From: Gordonia rubripertincta
GTDB taxonomy: Bacteria; Actinomycetota; Actinomycetes; Mycobacteriales; Mycobacteriaceae
Length of the DNA: 64,000 nt
Assembly (NCBI RefSeq): GCF_038024875.1
Contig: NZ_CP136136.1
Location: 3,348,001 to 3,412,000, forward strand
Direction: 5' to 3'
Positions within the stretch are counted from its first letter, which is position 1; each line of letters starts with the position of its first letter. Positions 9,458 through 17,167 of the stretch are shown piece by piece. A program made the translations under genes and the position numbers. The notes beneath the pieces were generated by a model, which was not told where the DNA came from, ran no database searches, and worked only from the letters and a program-made list of their open reading frames with translations.

Positions 9458-10675
9458 ATGGGGATCGGTCGTTCTTCACGACGGATGTCACTGATCATCA
9501 GTGGTGTGTTGCTCGCGATCATCGCGCTCGTGACGTCGTGCTCGCAGGCGCCGTCGTACTCCGACAACGTGACGAGCTCGAGTCTGTTCGACGATCTGCT
9601 CAAGCCCGCGGTCGACATCACCGAGCTGAACGATCAGCCGCTGAGCGACAACACGGTCGGCGTGCAGCCGGGTGCCCCCATCAAGGTCACGACGAGCGAG
9701 GGCACGCTGAGCCGGGTCCTCATCACCAAGTCGGACGGGACCCCACTCAAGGGCACCATCTCTGACAACGACACCGTCTGGGTCAGCAACGAGGCGCTCG
9801 GCTACAACCGCACCTACACGCTGGAGACCGACGCGGTCGGCATCGGCGGCGCGGTCACCAAGAAGGTCACCTTCACGACCAGCAGCCCCAACAACCTGAC
9901 GCAGGCCTACCTGACCCCCAACCCGGGTGAGACCGTCGGCGTCGGACAGCCGATCGCGGTGAAGTTCGACGAGCCGATCCCGAACCGTCGGGCCGCGCAG
10001 AAGGCCATCCGGGTCGTCACCGATCCGCCGGTCGAGGGCGCGTTCTACTGGATCAGCGACAGCGAGGTCCGGTGGCGTCCCAAGGAGTACTGGAAGCCCG
10101 GCACCAAGGTCCGGGTCGCCGTCAACACCTACGGCATCGACCTCGGCGACGGTCTCTTCGGCCAGGAGAATGTCCGCACCAACTTCACGGTCGGCCGCCG
10201 GATGGTGATCACCGCCGACGACAACACCAAGCAGGTGGTCTTCGAGCGTGACGGCAAGGTCATCAAGACCATGCCGACGTCGATGGGCAAGCCGGGCGAC
10301 GAGACCGACAACGGCATCTACCTGATCGCCGACAAGCACGACCACATCATCATGGACTCGTCGACGTACGGCGTCCCGATCAACTCGTCCAACGGTTACC
10401 GCACACCTGTCGATTACGCGACGCGGATGTCCTACAGCGGCATCTTCTTCCATTCGGCGCCGTGGTCGGTATGGGCACAGGGCAACACCAACACCAGCCA
10501 CGGCTGCCTCAACCTCAGCCCGGAGAACGCGCTCTGGGTCATGAACAACACGCTGCGGGGCGACCCGGTGGTCGTCAAGAACACCACGGGCGGCACGCTC
10601 TCCGGCACCGACGGCCTCGGTGACTGGAACATCCCGTGGTCGGAGTGGCGCAAGGGCAACGCGGACAACTCCTGA
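9458..10675 (+). CDS. L,D-transpeptidase lipoprotein (YkuD domain, LdtMt-like)
   Basis: Cell-wall enzyme that forms 3-3 cross-links between meso-diaminopimelate residues of peptidoglycan. The 405 residues begin with a signal peptide ending in a lipobox (LVTSC, lipid-modified Cys28). Two Ig-like domains lie at about 45-260 (one includes LTPNPGETVGVGQPIAVKFD), and the YkuD catalytic domain at about 270-390. The catalytic SHGCLNLS motif gives His348 and Cys350. The ATG is chosen for the strong GGCGGGAGAGAG before it; upstream in-frame starts would bury the signal peptide. The layout is that of the mycobacterial LdtB/Ldt2 group. A DUF4185 gene follows after 3 bases, suggesting a shared transcript. 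Confidence 0.92.
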   Translation: MGIGRSSRRMSLIISGVLLAIIALVTSCSQAPSYSDNVTSSSLFDDLLKPAVDITELNDQPLSDNTVGVQPGAPIKVTTSEGTLSRVLITKSDGTPLKGTISDNDTVWVSNEALGYNRTYTLETDAVGIGGAVTKKVTFTTSSPNNLTQAYLTPNPGETVGVGQPIAVKFDEPIPNRRAAQKAIRVVTDPPVEGAFYWISDSEVRWRPKEYWKPGTKVRVAVNTYGIDLGDGLFGQENVRTNFTVGRRMVITADDNTKQVVFERDGKVIKTMPTSMGKPGDETDNGIYLIADKHDHIIMDSSTYGVPINSSNGYRTPVDYATRMSYSGIFFHSAPWSVWAQGNTNTSHGCLNLSPENALWVMNNTLRGDPVVVKNTTGGTLSGTDGLGDWNIPWSEWRKGNADNS

Positions 10676-10678
10676 TCC

Positions 10679-12232
10679 ATGAGCCGTCCGTCCGAGAGTC
10701 GAAGGCCTAGTTCTCGTACGGACTCGTCCCGGATCGGCGGGCTGCGCTGGTTGGTCCCGGTCTGCGCGATCGTGGTCGCCGGAACCGCACTCGGGGGCTC
10801 CGCCGCGGTGGTGCACGCAGCACCGTCGGTCGTGTTGCCGAGTTCGGGGTGTGAGGCGGATCTGCCGCCGAAACCGAGTAAGGGTCCGGTCGACCCGCGA
10901 GACCTGATCCCCCGGCTGCCCGACCGCTTCAGCATCCCGCTGCCGTATCCGCGGATCCTGCCGGTGCCCGAACCGGCTCCGGAGAAGCCGGTGGTCCGCA
11001 TCCCGTCGGAGAAGCCGCCGAAGGACCCGTGCTCGGATCCGTGCCCGGACATCACCGACCCGCCCAAGCCGAAACCCGACGCCGGCGGTCCCGCGCTGAG
11101 CATCGAGTTCCCGAAGATCACCTTCGATCCGGCGCCCAAGAACATCCCTGTTCCGATGCCCAATCCGAACCCGCCGAAGCTTCCGCCGCCACCTGCGGCC
11201 GTCGCCCCGGGCGTCGACGCCGGGCCGGTCGCATCCAAGCCGACGCGTCCGCGGGTGTCCGACGTCGACCTCGTCAGCACACTCACCGGCAAGGGGTCGA
11301 CGAGCCGAACCGACAAGCGTTGGCAGATCCACGGAACCGACCTCGGGATCATGTGGGAGTCCGCGCCCGGGAAGGTCGCGGTCGTGTTCGGCGACACCTT
11401 CGGCAAGGGGTTCCGCCCGCCGGGAGCCAACGGTCGGGACTGGCGTTCCAACGTGCTCGGGTTCTCGAGCGATGCGAAGCTGTCCGACGGCATGAGCATC
11501 GACACGATGATCCAGGACAGCCGATGCCACGCCGCGGAGCTGCTGAGCGCGCGACGCATCGACCACTACGAGATCACCGTCATCCCGACTTCGGGTTTCG
11601 CGATCGGCGACCGCCAGTTCATGACGTACATGTCGGTGCGGACCTGGGGAAAGATCCCCGGCACGTGGCTGACCAACCACGGCGGGCTCGCGTACTCCGA
11701 CGACGGCGGGTCGACGTGGATCAAGGATCCGTACGCCCGGTGGGACAACATCTTCGGCGTCAGCCAGTTCCAGGTGTCGTCGATGGTGCCCCACGGCGAG
11801 TACGTCTACATGTTCGGCACGCCCAACTCCCGGATCGGATCGGTGGGTCTCGCTCGCGTCCACCGCGACCACGTCCTGAACAAGACCGCCTACCAGTACT
11901 GGCGCGACGGTCGTTGGGTTCCGGCCCGCGACGGCAACGTCGCGTCGGTGATCTTCGCCGGCCCGGCCGGCGAGGTGTCGGCCCGCTTCGACGAGAAGTC
12001 GAAGCGCTGGCAGTTGACCTACCTCGACGCGCTCCGCGGCGGGATCGTGATCCGAAAGGCCCGCGAACCGCAAGGACTCTGGTCCGAACCCGCCGAGCTC
12101 GTCCACTCGTCGAGGTACGACCAGCTCTACGGCGGTTTCATGCACCCCTGGTCCACCGGCGAGGACCTGTACTTCACCATGTCGACCTGGACCGACTACA
12201 ACGTCTCACTCATGCGGGCGCGTATCCGCTGA
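10679..12232 (+). CDS. Exported DUF4185 domain protein with Pro-rich linker
   Basis: A 517-residue protein with an N-terminal basic region and hydrophobic signal (about 23-47, cleavage likely after VHA). A long Pro/Lys-rich linker (about 58-190; many PKP, PPK and EPAP runs) leads to a C-terminal DUF4185 domain (about 197-515; motifs HGTDLGIMWES, VVFGDTFG, SDDGGSTW). DUF4185 folds resemble sialidase/glycosidase-like beta-propellers, but I see nothing that proves an activity. The linker would suit crossing the cell wall. It starts 3 bases after the L,D-transpeptidase stop, pointing to a cell-envelope role. The ATG has no clear Shine-Dalgarno, so it may depend on coupling. Confidence 0.87.
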   Translation: MSRPSESRRPSSRTDSSRIGGLRWLVPVCAIVVAGTALGGSAAVVHAAPSVVLPSSGCEADLPPKPSKGPVDPRDLIPRLPDRFSIPLPYPRILPVPEPAPEKPVVRIPSEKPPKDPCSDPCPDITDPPKPKPDAGGPALSIEFPKITFDPAPKNIPVPMPNPNPPKLPPPPAAVAPGVDAGPVASKPTRPRVSDVDLVSTLTGKGSTSRTDKRWQIHGTDLGIMWESAPGKVAVVFGDTFGKGFRPPGANGRDWRSNVLGFSSDAKLSDGMSIDTMIQDSRCHAAELLSARRIDHYEITVIPTSGFAIGDRQFMTYMSVRTWGKIPGTWLTNHGGLAYSDDGGSTWIKDPYARWDNIFGVSQFQVSSMVPHGEYVYMFGTPNSRIGSVGLARVHRDHVLNKTAYQYWRDGRWVPARDGNVASVIFAGPAGEVSARFDEKSKRWQLTYLDALRGGIVIRKAREPQGLWSEPAELVHSSRYDQLYGGFMHPWSTGEDLYFTMSTWTDYNVSLMRARIR

Positions 12233-12256
12233 GCTCGCCACCGGTCGACGCCAACT

Positions 12257-12290
12257 CGACTGCCAGACTTCGATCGAAGTCTGGCAGTCG
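12257..12290. terminator. Bidirectional terminator between convergent genes
   Basis: A perfect 34-base palindrome (arm CGACTGCCAGACTTCGA and its complement) lies in the 111-base gap between the DUF4185 gene and the ceramidase gene, which converge on it. A perfect palindrome works equally on both strands. Confidence 0.75.
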
Positions 12291-12343
12291 GATCGAGGTT
12301 CGGCGGTCGGGCACGCGTCTGTTCGATGGGAGCGCGCATCGGA

Positions 12344-14377
12344 TCAGCGCACCTCGAACGTTCTCGAGGTACCGGTGATCGGTCGGATCTTGCCGCTGCC
12401 GTCGCGGCTGTTGCCGTTGTACTTGATCCGGTACGTCCCCGACATCCCGGCGGGCAGCCGCCAGGTGATCGTGATGCGTGAGGTGTCGGTGCTGCCCGGC
12501 GGGCGTGCCCAACGGAACTCGGTCGACCAGTCGTTGTCGTCGGCGACCGTCGTCCACGAACCGCCTTCGCGGCGCTGGACCTCCAGATACGTTCCGCCAT
12601 GGCGGAAGTCGTTGTTGGGGTGCGCGCCGACGAAGTCGACGGTCACGGTCTGGCCGGCATGGTACGACCCGCCCGGCTGCCGCAGGACGTCGCCGTAGGA
12701 GTGCCCCGGGATGGGACGGTCGGCGGGGACCGGTGGGAGCAGGTCCGGCTGGAAACCGGACTTGTCGACGGGAGCCGGACCGCGACCCAGGCTGTGGCCC
12801 GATGCCATTGCGGCGGCGAGCTTCGCGAACTCCTGCATGTACGCGGGCAATGTGTAACGGCCGTACTGGGTTTCGCCGCCCTCGTACTGCTGGAGGTCGT
12901 ACTCCTCCGGAGTGGTGACGTACTGGGTGTACGAGTTCGCATAACCCTGGATGAGCACGTTGTCGATGTCGACGCGAAGTTCGTCGGCGACGACCTGACG
13001 CAGTCGGTGTCCGGCGACGACGGTCACCTCTGCCGGGACCGCGACGAGCACCAGTTCACCGATCCGCATGATCTGCAGCGGGACCACCGACGGAATCCAG
13101 CCCGACGGCGGCATGAGTCCGAGTGGGAAGAGAATCAGCTTGGGCGCCTGCATGTCCCGCATCCACGGGGCGATCGGCGGCTTCTTGTTGCCGCCGAGAG
13201 CGTCGAACAGCGGGTTGGTCATCCCCTCGACAAGCAGGGGGAGTGGTTGCTCGTAGTTGTCCTCGCTGCTGGTCGCCGCCGCGGCGGCACCCATCATGGC
13301 CGGCGTCGTCGATGCCGGTTTCCCGTCGGGCGTGTAGGTTCCGGCGACCCGCACCGCGGACATGTCGACGTAGCGCGTGATCGAGTCGACGCCACTACGG
13401 GTCATCGGGCGGGTCGCGTCGAAGGCGCGTCGCCCGGCAACGTACTGGCGTTCGCCGATGAGTTCGCAATTGCGCTTGTTGTCGGTGGTCGGCCCGCTCG
13501 GCTCGAACCACGTGAGGGAGAGGTTCGGCGTCATGTCGCCCGAGTTCGTCTGCGGGAAGGCGGCGACGAACCCCGGCTGGGTGCGCTCCCACAGGTAGCT
13601 GGCGTAACCCTTGTTGTCGCCGGCGATCAGCACGTTGTGATCGGCCAGCGAGGTGCCGTGGGTCGAGAACCAGGTGATGGCCCCGACGTCCTTGCCGCTT
13701 GCGTGGCGTAGCCGCAGCACGGTGACCTGCGGGTCGATCGCGTTGGGGAACAACTTCTTCTCCGACGCCGGGTTGGCGTCGAAGGCGACCTTGGACCGGT
13801 TCGCGCTGGCGTTGTGCAGTTCCTCGCGACCGATGGTGATCGTGCCGGGCGCCAGGTTCTCGTGTGCTCGCACGATGGCGGCGAACATGCCGTCGACCTC
13901 GGCGTCGTAGGAGTTCTTCTTGAAGCCGAACGCGGCGAGCGAATACGCGTAGTCCCAGGCGGTTCCGCCGCAGGAGGCGTGCGAGTGCTGCGCGTTGAGG
14001 TTGACGTTCGCCTCGGTGTAGAGCGAACCGAAACGCTTGCGCAGCTTGTCCATCAGTCCCATGTGATGCGACTGGAACAGGCACGCGATGTCCGCGGTCA
14101 GGAAGACGACGCGCTTGCCGGTGGCCTGGTCGACGATGATGTAGGCACGCGCCCAGCATCGTTGCAGGAGCCCGGCGGCGACCTGCTCGGGGTTGGAGTA
14201 GCCCATCATGCCCTGTCCGGCAACGGCACCTGTGATGTCACCGATGCCGCAGCCGACGAGGTAGTTCGTCGAGTCGGACGGGGCGGCCGAGGCCCGACCG
14301 GCAGCGCTCAGCGCCAGACCGGCGCTCGCGGCGGTGACCGCCGCGCCGGCGACCAGTTGTCTCCGTGTCACGTCCAC
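12344..14377 (-). CDS. Neutral ceramidase, Tat-exported
   Basis: Hydrolyses ceramide to sphingosine and a fatty acid outside the cytoplasm. The 677 residues begin with a twin-arginine signal (MDVTRRQLVAG; Ala-rich core; cleavage near ASA at about 32). The neutral/alkaline ceramidase domain follows: GCGIGDITG near 42, zinc-site histidines in NAQHSHASCGG and FSTHGTSL, and the serine of TNSGDMTPN near residue 279, matching the catalytic NSGD motif of the family. The C-terminal 140 residues form the usual Ig-like domain. It overlaps the end of the TetR gene upstream by 10 bases and is the last gene of an apparent amine oxidase-tetR-ceramidase operon. Confidence 0.92.
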   Translation of the reverse strand: MDVTRRQLVAGAAVTAASAGLALSAAGRASAAPSDSTNYLVGCGIGDITGAVAGQGMMGYSNPEQVAAGLLQRCWARAYIIVDQATGKRVVFLTADIACLFQSHHMGLMDKLRKRFGSLYTEANVNLNAQHSHASCGGTAWDYAYSLAAFGFKKNSYDAEVDGMFAAIVRAHENLAPGTITIGREELHNASANRSKVAFDANPASEKKLFPNAIDPQVTVLRLRHASGKDVGAITWFSTHGTSLADHNVLIAGDNKGYASYLWERTQPGFVAAFPQTNSGDMTPNLSLTWFEPSGPTTDNKRNCELIGERQYVAGRRAFDATRPMTRSGVDSITRYVDMSAVRVAGTYTPDGKPASTTPAMMGAAAAATSSEDNYEQPLPLLVEGMTNPLFDALGGNKKPPIAPWMRDMQAPKLILFPLGLMPPSGWIPSVVPLQIMRIGELVLVAVPAEVTVVAGHRLRQVVADELRVDIDNVLIQGYANSYTQYVTTPEEYDLQQYEGGETQYGRYTLPAYMQEFAKLAAAMASGHSLGRGPAPVDKSGFQPDLLPPVPADRPIPGHSYGDVLRQPGGSYHAGQTVTVDFVGAHPNNDFRHGGTYLEVQRREGGSWTTVADDNDWSTEFRWARPPGSTDTSRITITWRLPAGMSGTYRIKYNGNSRDGSGKIRPITGTSRTFEVR

Positions 14378-15042
14378 GTACTGTGTCCCTCTCCGGCATT
14401 CTCTGGGATGTTCTGGGTGGTCTCTGGGTTGTAGACGATGTGGGTCGAAAGATTGGCGACCACGGCGTCGGCGATGAGGTCGCAGATCGCGCGGTCACGA
14501 ATGTTGAGGTACGACAGGGTGATTCCGTCGGTGGCGGCCAGGACGAGCGGCGCCAGCTCCGCAGTCGGGCGGTTCCAGCCGGTCCCGGTGGCCGCGGCGA
14601 CGCCTTCGAGTGCGGCTGCGATCGCCTCGTAGTACCGGAGGTACATCTGTGAGCCCAGGTCGCTGAGTCCGTCGGTCTGTCTGGCGTACTGGTTCAGCGA
14701 GATCATGGCCTGTTCGCGGTCGGGATCGGTCTGCACCCCGTCGATGTAGGCCGAGAGCGCGCTCTCCAGGATCGCCACCGCACCGGATCGACCCTGCGAG
14801 ATCTCCTGGGCGCCCTCTTCGAGCGCGGCGCTCACTGCGGTCAGTTCCTTTTCGGTTCCGCGTTCGACGAGCGCCTCGAGGAGTTCGTCGCGGGTGGCGA
14901 ACACGTAGTGGAAGGTCGACAGCGTCACGCCGGCCTCCGCGCAGATCGCGCGCGTGGTCGCGCCGTCGACCCCGCGTCGGGCGATCACCCGAAACGCGGA
15001 CTCCAAGAGCAGTTCTCGCCGTTCCTCGACGGGCATCCTCAT
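14368..15042 (-). CDS. TetR/AcrR family transcriptional regulator
   Basis: A 224-residue regulator with a TetR helix-turn-helix at about 10-55 (RRGVDGATTRAICAEAGVTLSTFHYVFATRDEL, read in parts) and a C-terminal ligand domain of the TetR_C_6 kind. It sits between the amine oxidase gene (27 bases upstream) and the ceramidase gene (10-base overlap downstream), so it should be cotranscribed and is the natural regulator of both. A perfect inverted repeat at 16590-16609, upstream of the oxidase gene, is the best operator candidate. The effector is unknown; sphingosine or an amine is a guess from context. Confidence 0.9.
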   Translation of the reverse strand: MRMPVEERRELLLESAFRVIARRGVDGATTRAICAEAGVTLSTFHYVFATRDELLEALVERGTEKELTAVSAALEEGAQEISQGRSGAVAILESALSAYIDGVQTDPDREQAMISLNQYARQTDGLSDLGSQMYLRYYEAIAAALEGVAAATGTGWNRPTAELAPLVLAATDGITLSYLNIRDRAICDLIADAVVANLSTHIVYNPETTQNIPENAGEGHSTWT

Positions 15043-15069
15043 GGTCGCGGCAGCCTCACTCCTGCTCGG

Positions 15070-16545
15070 TCACCGGAGATCATCGAGGATCTCCCGTGCC
15101 GCGCGGCGTCCCGAACGGACCGCGCCGTCCATGTACCCGGTCCAGTAGTCCGAGGTCTCCGTGCCCGCCCAGTGGATGGGTCCGACGGGCTCGCGAAGTG
15201 CGGTGCCGTACTTGGTGAGTACGCCCGGCCGGCTGACGGCGACCGGCCCACCGCGGGACCACGGTTCGAGGTCCCACTTGAAGACGCCGTAGTCGATGAA
15301 GTCCCGCGCCTCGGCGCCGAAGTACTCGACGAAGTTGGCGATGCATTCCTTGACCAGGGTGGCTTCGGGAGCGTGGTCGAGGCGGCGCATGGCGTCGGCG
15401 GAGATGAAACCCATCAGGATGTGGTTGCCCTCGGCGTAGCTCTCGAAGGTCACGTCGATGGGGCGCCCGGAGCCGTAGACCTGTCCCGACAGACCCTTGT
15501 CGCGCCAGAACGGCCGCTTGTAGAGCGCCGCGAACTTGCTGACCGCACCCATCCGGTAGCCGCGGTGGATGCCGATGCGTGCAGCGGGAAGTCCTGGGCG
15601 GTAGTCGATCTGGCCGGCGATGGCGGGGGACATGGCCACGATGACGCGACGGGCGCGGTGGGTGCCGGCGTCGCTGGCGACGGTTGCGATGCCGTCGGTG
15701 TAGGAGATTGACCGGACGGGTGCGTTGTAGACCATGCGCGCCGAGAGTTCGCGGGCCATGCGGAGCGGGATGAGGGCGGCGCCGCCTTCGAAGAGTCGTT
15801 CCTGAGCGCCGTCGTCGGTGCTGAGGAGGCGGATGAGGGTTCCGGTGTTCTGCTCGTCACCGGATGCCGCGATGTAGTTGAGGTAGTAGAGCGCGGAGAC
15901 CTCGTCGGGGCGGACCGAGAGCGGTGCTGACATTGCTATCTGCACGAGATCGCGCGCGGTCTGTGTGTCGGCGATCTGATGGGTGTACTGGCCCCAGGTG
16001 ATCGAGTCCAGGTAGGCGGCGTTCGGGTGCCTCCACGGCTCACCGACGGGGAATCCCGCGAGGGCATCGGCTTGGGCGCGTACCAGTGCGGCACCCGCTT
16101 GCCCGAGGTCGGCGACGGCGGGTATCGGCAGGGCCGCGGGTACGTGCGTGGTGCCGGTGCGGCTGACGAAGATGCTGTCGCCGGCGTTGTAGGTCCGCAG
16201 TGTCCGGACGTCGTACTCGCGGGCGAGGCCGGCGATGTGACCCTGTGTGGGCCCGATGAATTCGGCTCCGGCGTCGAGTGTGGCGCCCACCTTGGGCGAA
16301 GAGATGTTGTGGACGCGGCCGCCTGCACGGTCCCGGGCCTCGAGGACCGTCACCGACGCGCCCGCCGCCGTGAGTGCCTTCGCGGCCGCCAGCCCGGACA
16401 GTCCTCCACCGACGACGATGACGTCGACGATCCCCGACGGCGCGGCCGACGCCCGCCCGGACCCGACCAGCGATGCGCCCGCGAAGGCTCCCGCTGCAGC
16501 CAGCGTTCCGCCCAGGAAGTGCCTCCGTGAGAGGTGCGTACTCAT
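15070..16545 (-). CDS. Flavin monoamine oxidase family protein, Tat-exported
   Basis: FAD-dependent amine oxidase of 491 residues. It has a twin-arginine signal (LSRRHFLGG, residues 5-13, cleavage near ASA at 35), then a Rossmann dinucleotide-binding motif GGGLSGLAAAKAL (46-58) and the second FAD motif EARDRAGGRVHN. The C-terminal WAGTETSDYWTGYMDGA motif closes the FAD site as in monoamine and polyamine oxidases. The substrate cannot be read from the sequence. The start is supported by GGGGGA a few bases before ATG. It leads the operon with tetR and ceramidase; export of both enzymes suggests they work on extracellular amines and sphingolipids. Confidence 0.9.
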   Translation of the reverse strand: MSTHLSRRHFLGGTLAAAGAFAGASLVGSGRASAAPSGIVDVIVVGGGLSGLAAAKALTAAGASVTVLEARDRAGGRVHNISSPKVGATLDAGAEFIGPTQGHIAGLAREYDVRTLRTYNAGDSIFVSRTGTTHVPAALPIPAVADLGQAGAALVRAQADALAGFPVGEPWRHPNAAYLDSITWGQYTHQIADTQTARDLVQIAMSAPLSVRPDEVSALYYLNYIAASGDEQNTGTLIRLLSTDDGAQERLFEGGAALIPLRMARELSARMVYNAPVRSISYTDGIATVASDAGTHRARRVIVAMSPAIAGQIDYRPGLPAARIGIHRGYRMGAVSKFAALYKRPFWRDKGLSGQVYGSGRPIDVTFESYAEGNHILMGFISADAMRRLDHAPEATLVKECIANFVEYFGAEARDFIDYGVFKWDLEPWSRGGPVAVSRPGVLTKYGTALREPVGPIHWAGTETSDYWTGYMDGAVRSGRRAAREILDDLR

Positions 16546-16589
16546 GTGATCCCCCGTTCTCGTGGTGAAGCGAGGCTATCGACCACATG

Positions 16590-16609
16590 TTCAGGTCAGA
16601 TGACCTGAA
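16590..16609. promoter_or_regulatory. Candidate TetR operator upstream of the amine oxidase operon
   Basis: Perfect inverted repeat TTCAGGTCA-GA-TGACCTGAA, 45 bases before the oxidase ATG. On the minus strand a plausible -10 (TAGCCT, 16573-16578) lies just downstream, so a bound protein would cover the -35 area. The assignment to the operon's own TetR is inference. Confidence 0.6.
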
Positions 16610-16661
16610 GTATCGAGAGAGTAACAGGGGGAGTGTGAGGCGCAACACCCCGACAACTGAA

Positions 16662-16725
16662 AATCGCCACTCCGAGCACATAGGTGTTGGCTGTGACCAG
16701 CGCTTATGTGCCCGAAGTGGCGATT
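16662..16725. terminator. Long imperfect hairpin
   Basis: Arms of about 28 bases begin with AATCGCCACT and end with AGTGGCGATT around an 8-base loop. A few mismatches are partly rescued by G-U pairing on either strand. It lies between the amine oxidase promoter and the 31-codon ORF at 16796-16891, so it could end that transcript or be a dispersed intergenic palindrome. No T-tract. Confidence 0.5.
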
Positions 16726-16795
16726 CTGTAGAAGTGGCGCGCACCCCTAATGCGGCGCGCACGCTCGGTGCGGCCGCGGAAGTGGGGCTCGGCGA

Positions 16796-16891
16796 TCAGT
16801 CCTTGTTGCCGGGAATTCCGATGATGAAGCCGACCCCGATGATGATGCAGGAGATCAGCGCAACGGCGAACATGACCCAATATGCTGGCAT
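16796..16891 (-). CDS. Possible 31-residue membrane peptide
   Basis: A short ORF (start MPAYWVMFAV, end IPGNKD) whose centre (residues 5-26) is one continuous hydrophobic stretch rich in Ile/Val/Gly, as in single-pass micropeptides. The start has only a weak Shine-Dalgarno. Codons are G/C-ending but Ile-rich ATC/ATT runs make the frame distinct from its surroundings. A hairpin lies 70 bases downstream. I do not recognise a family and it could be chance. Confidence 0.4.
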   Translation of the reverse strand: MPAYWVMFAVALISCIIIGVGFIIGIPGNKD

Positions 16892-17029
16892 GTCCGTGAC
16901 GCTACTGCGGATGATGAACGCCCGCAGCTACTCCGGGATCTTTGAGGTCCAAATACCCGCAGGTCGTCGGGCCAAGGAAGGTGGTCCGGCGGGAGTTTGG
17001 TCGCAACTGCCGATTATCGATCGGTCCGA

Positions 17030-17161
17030 TCAGTCCGCCGCGTCGGCCTTTGCCATGACGTCGGCAAACTCCGATACGTCCTCGGACACCACGGTCTTGG
17101 TTCCGTTGTAGACGTTGCTGATCCGTATGACGTTGTGCCCGGTTTCCGGGCACAACGTCAT
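17030..17161 (-). CDS. Possible 43-residue ORF, maybe a gene remnant
   Basis: The frame starts with ATG inside the hairpin at 17121-17167 and reads to a TGA at 17030. The C-terminal half (NVYNGTKTVVSEDVSEFADV) is Glu/Asp/Val-rich with G/C third positions, unlike a random high-GC frame. There is no Shine-Dalgarno of its own and the hairpin overlaps its start. It may be the tail of an older gene cut off by the accessory insertion. No family recognised. Confidence 0.25.
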   Translation of the reverse strand: MTLCPETGHNVIRISNVYNGTKTVVSEDVSEFADVMAKADAAD

Positions 17162-17167
17162 ACGGAT
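17121..17167. terminator. Strong terminator hairpin at the 3' end of the HNH gene
   Basis: A perfect 22-base stem (ATCCGTATGACGTTGTGCCC plus GG and its complement) with a TTT loop. On the minus strand it begins just after the stop codon at 17169 that ends the alternative, more protein-like frame of the HNH gene. Confidence 0.75.

Noticed and set aside
9488..12145. 885-codon minus-strand open frame
   Set aside because: It runs antisense through two convincing genes (L,D-transpeptidase and DUF4185) and shows no domain motif.
16587..17111. 174-codon plus-strand frame between the amine oxidase and HNH genes
   Set aside because: It crosses two hairpins and the small minus-strand frames, has Met/Arg/Ser-rich composition and no motif.
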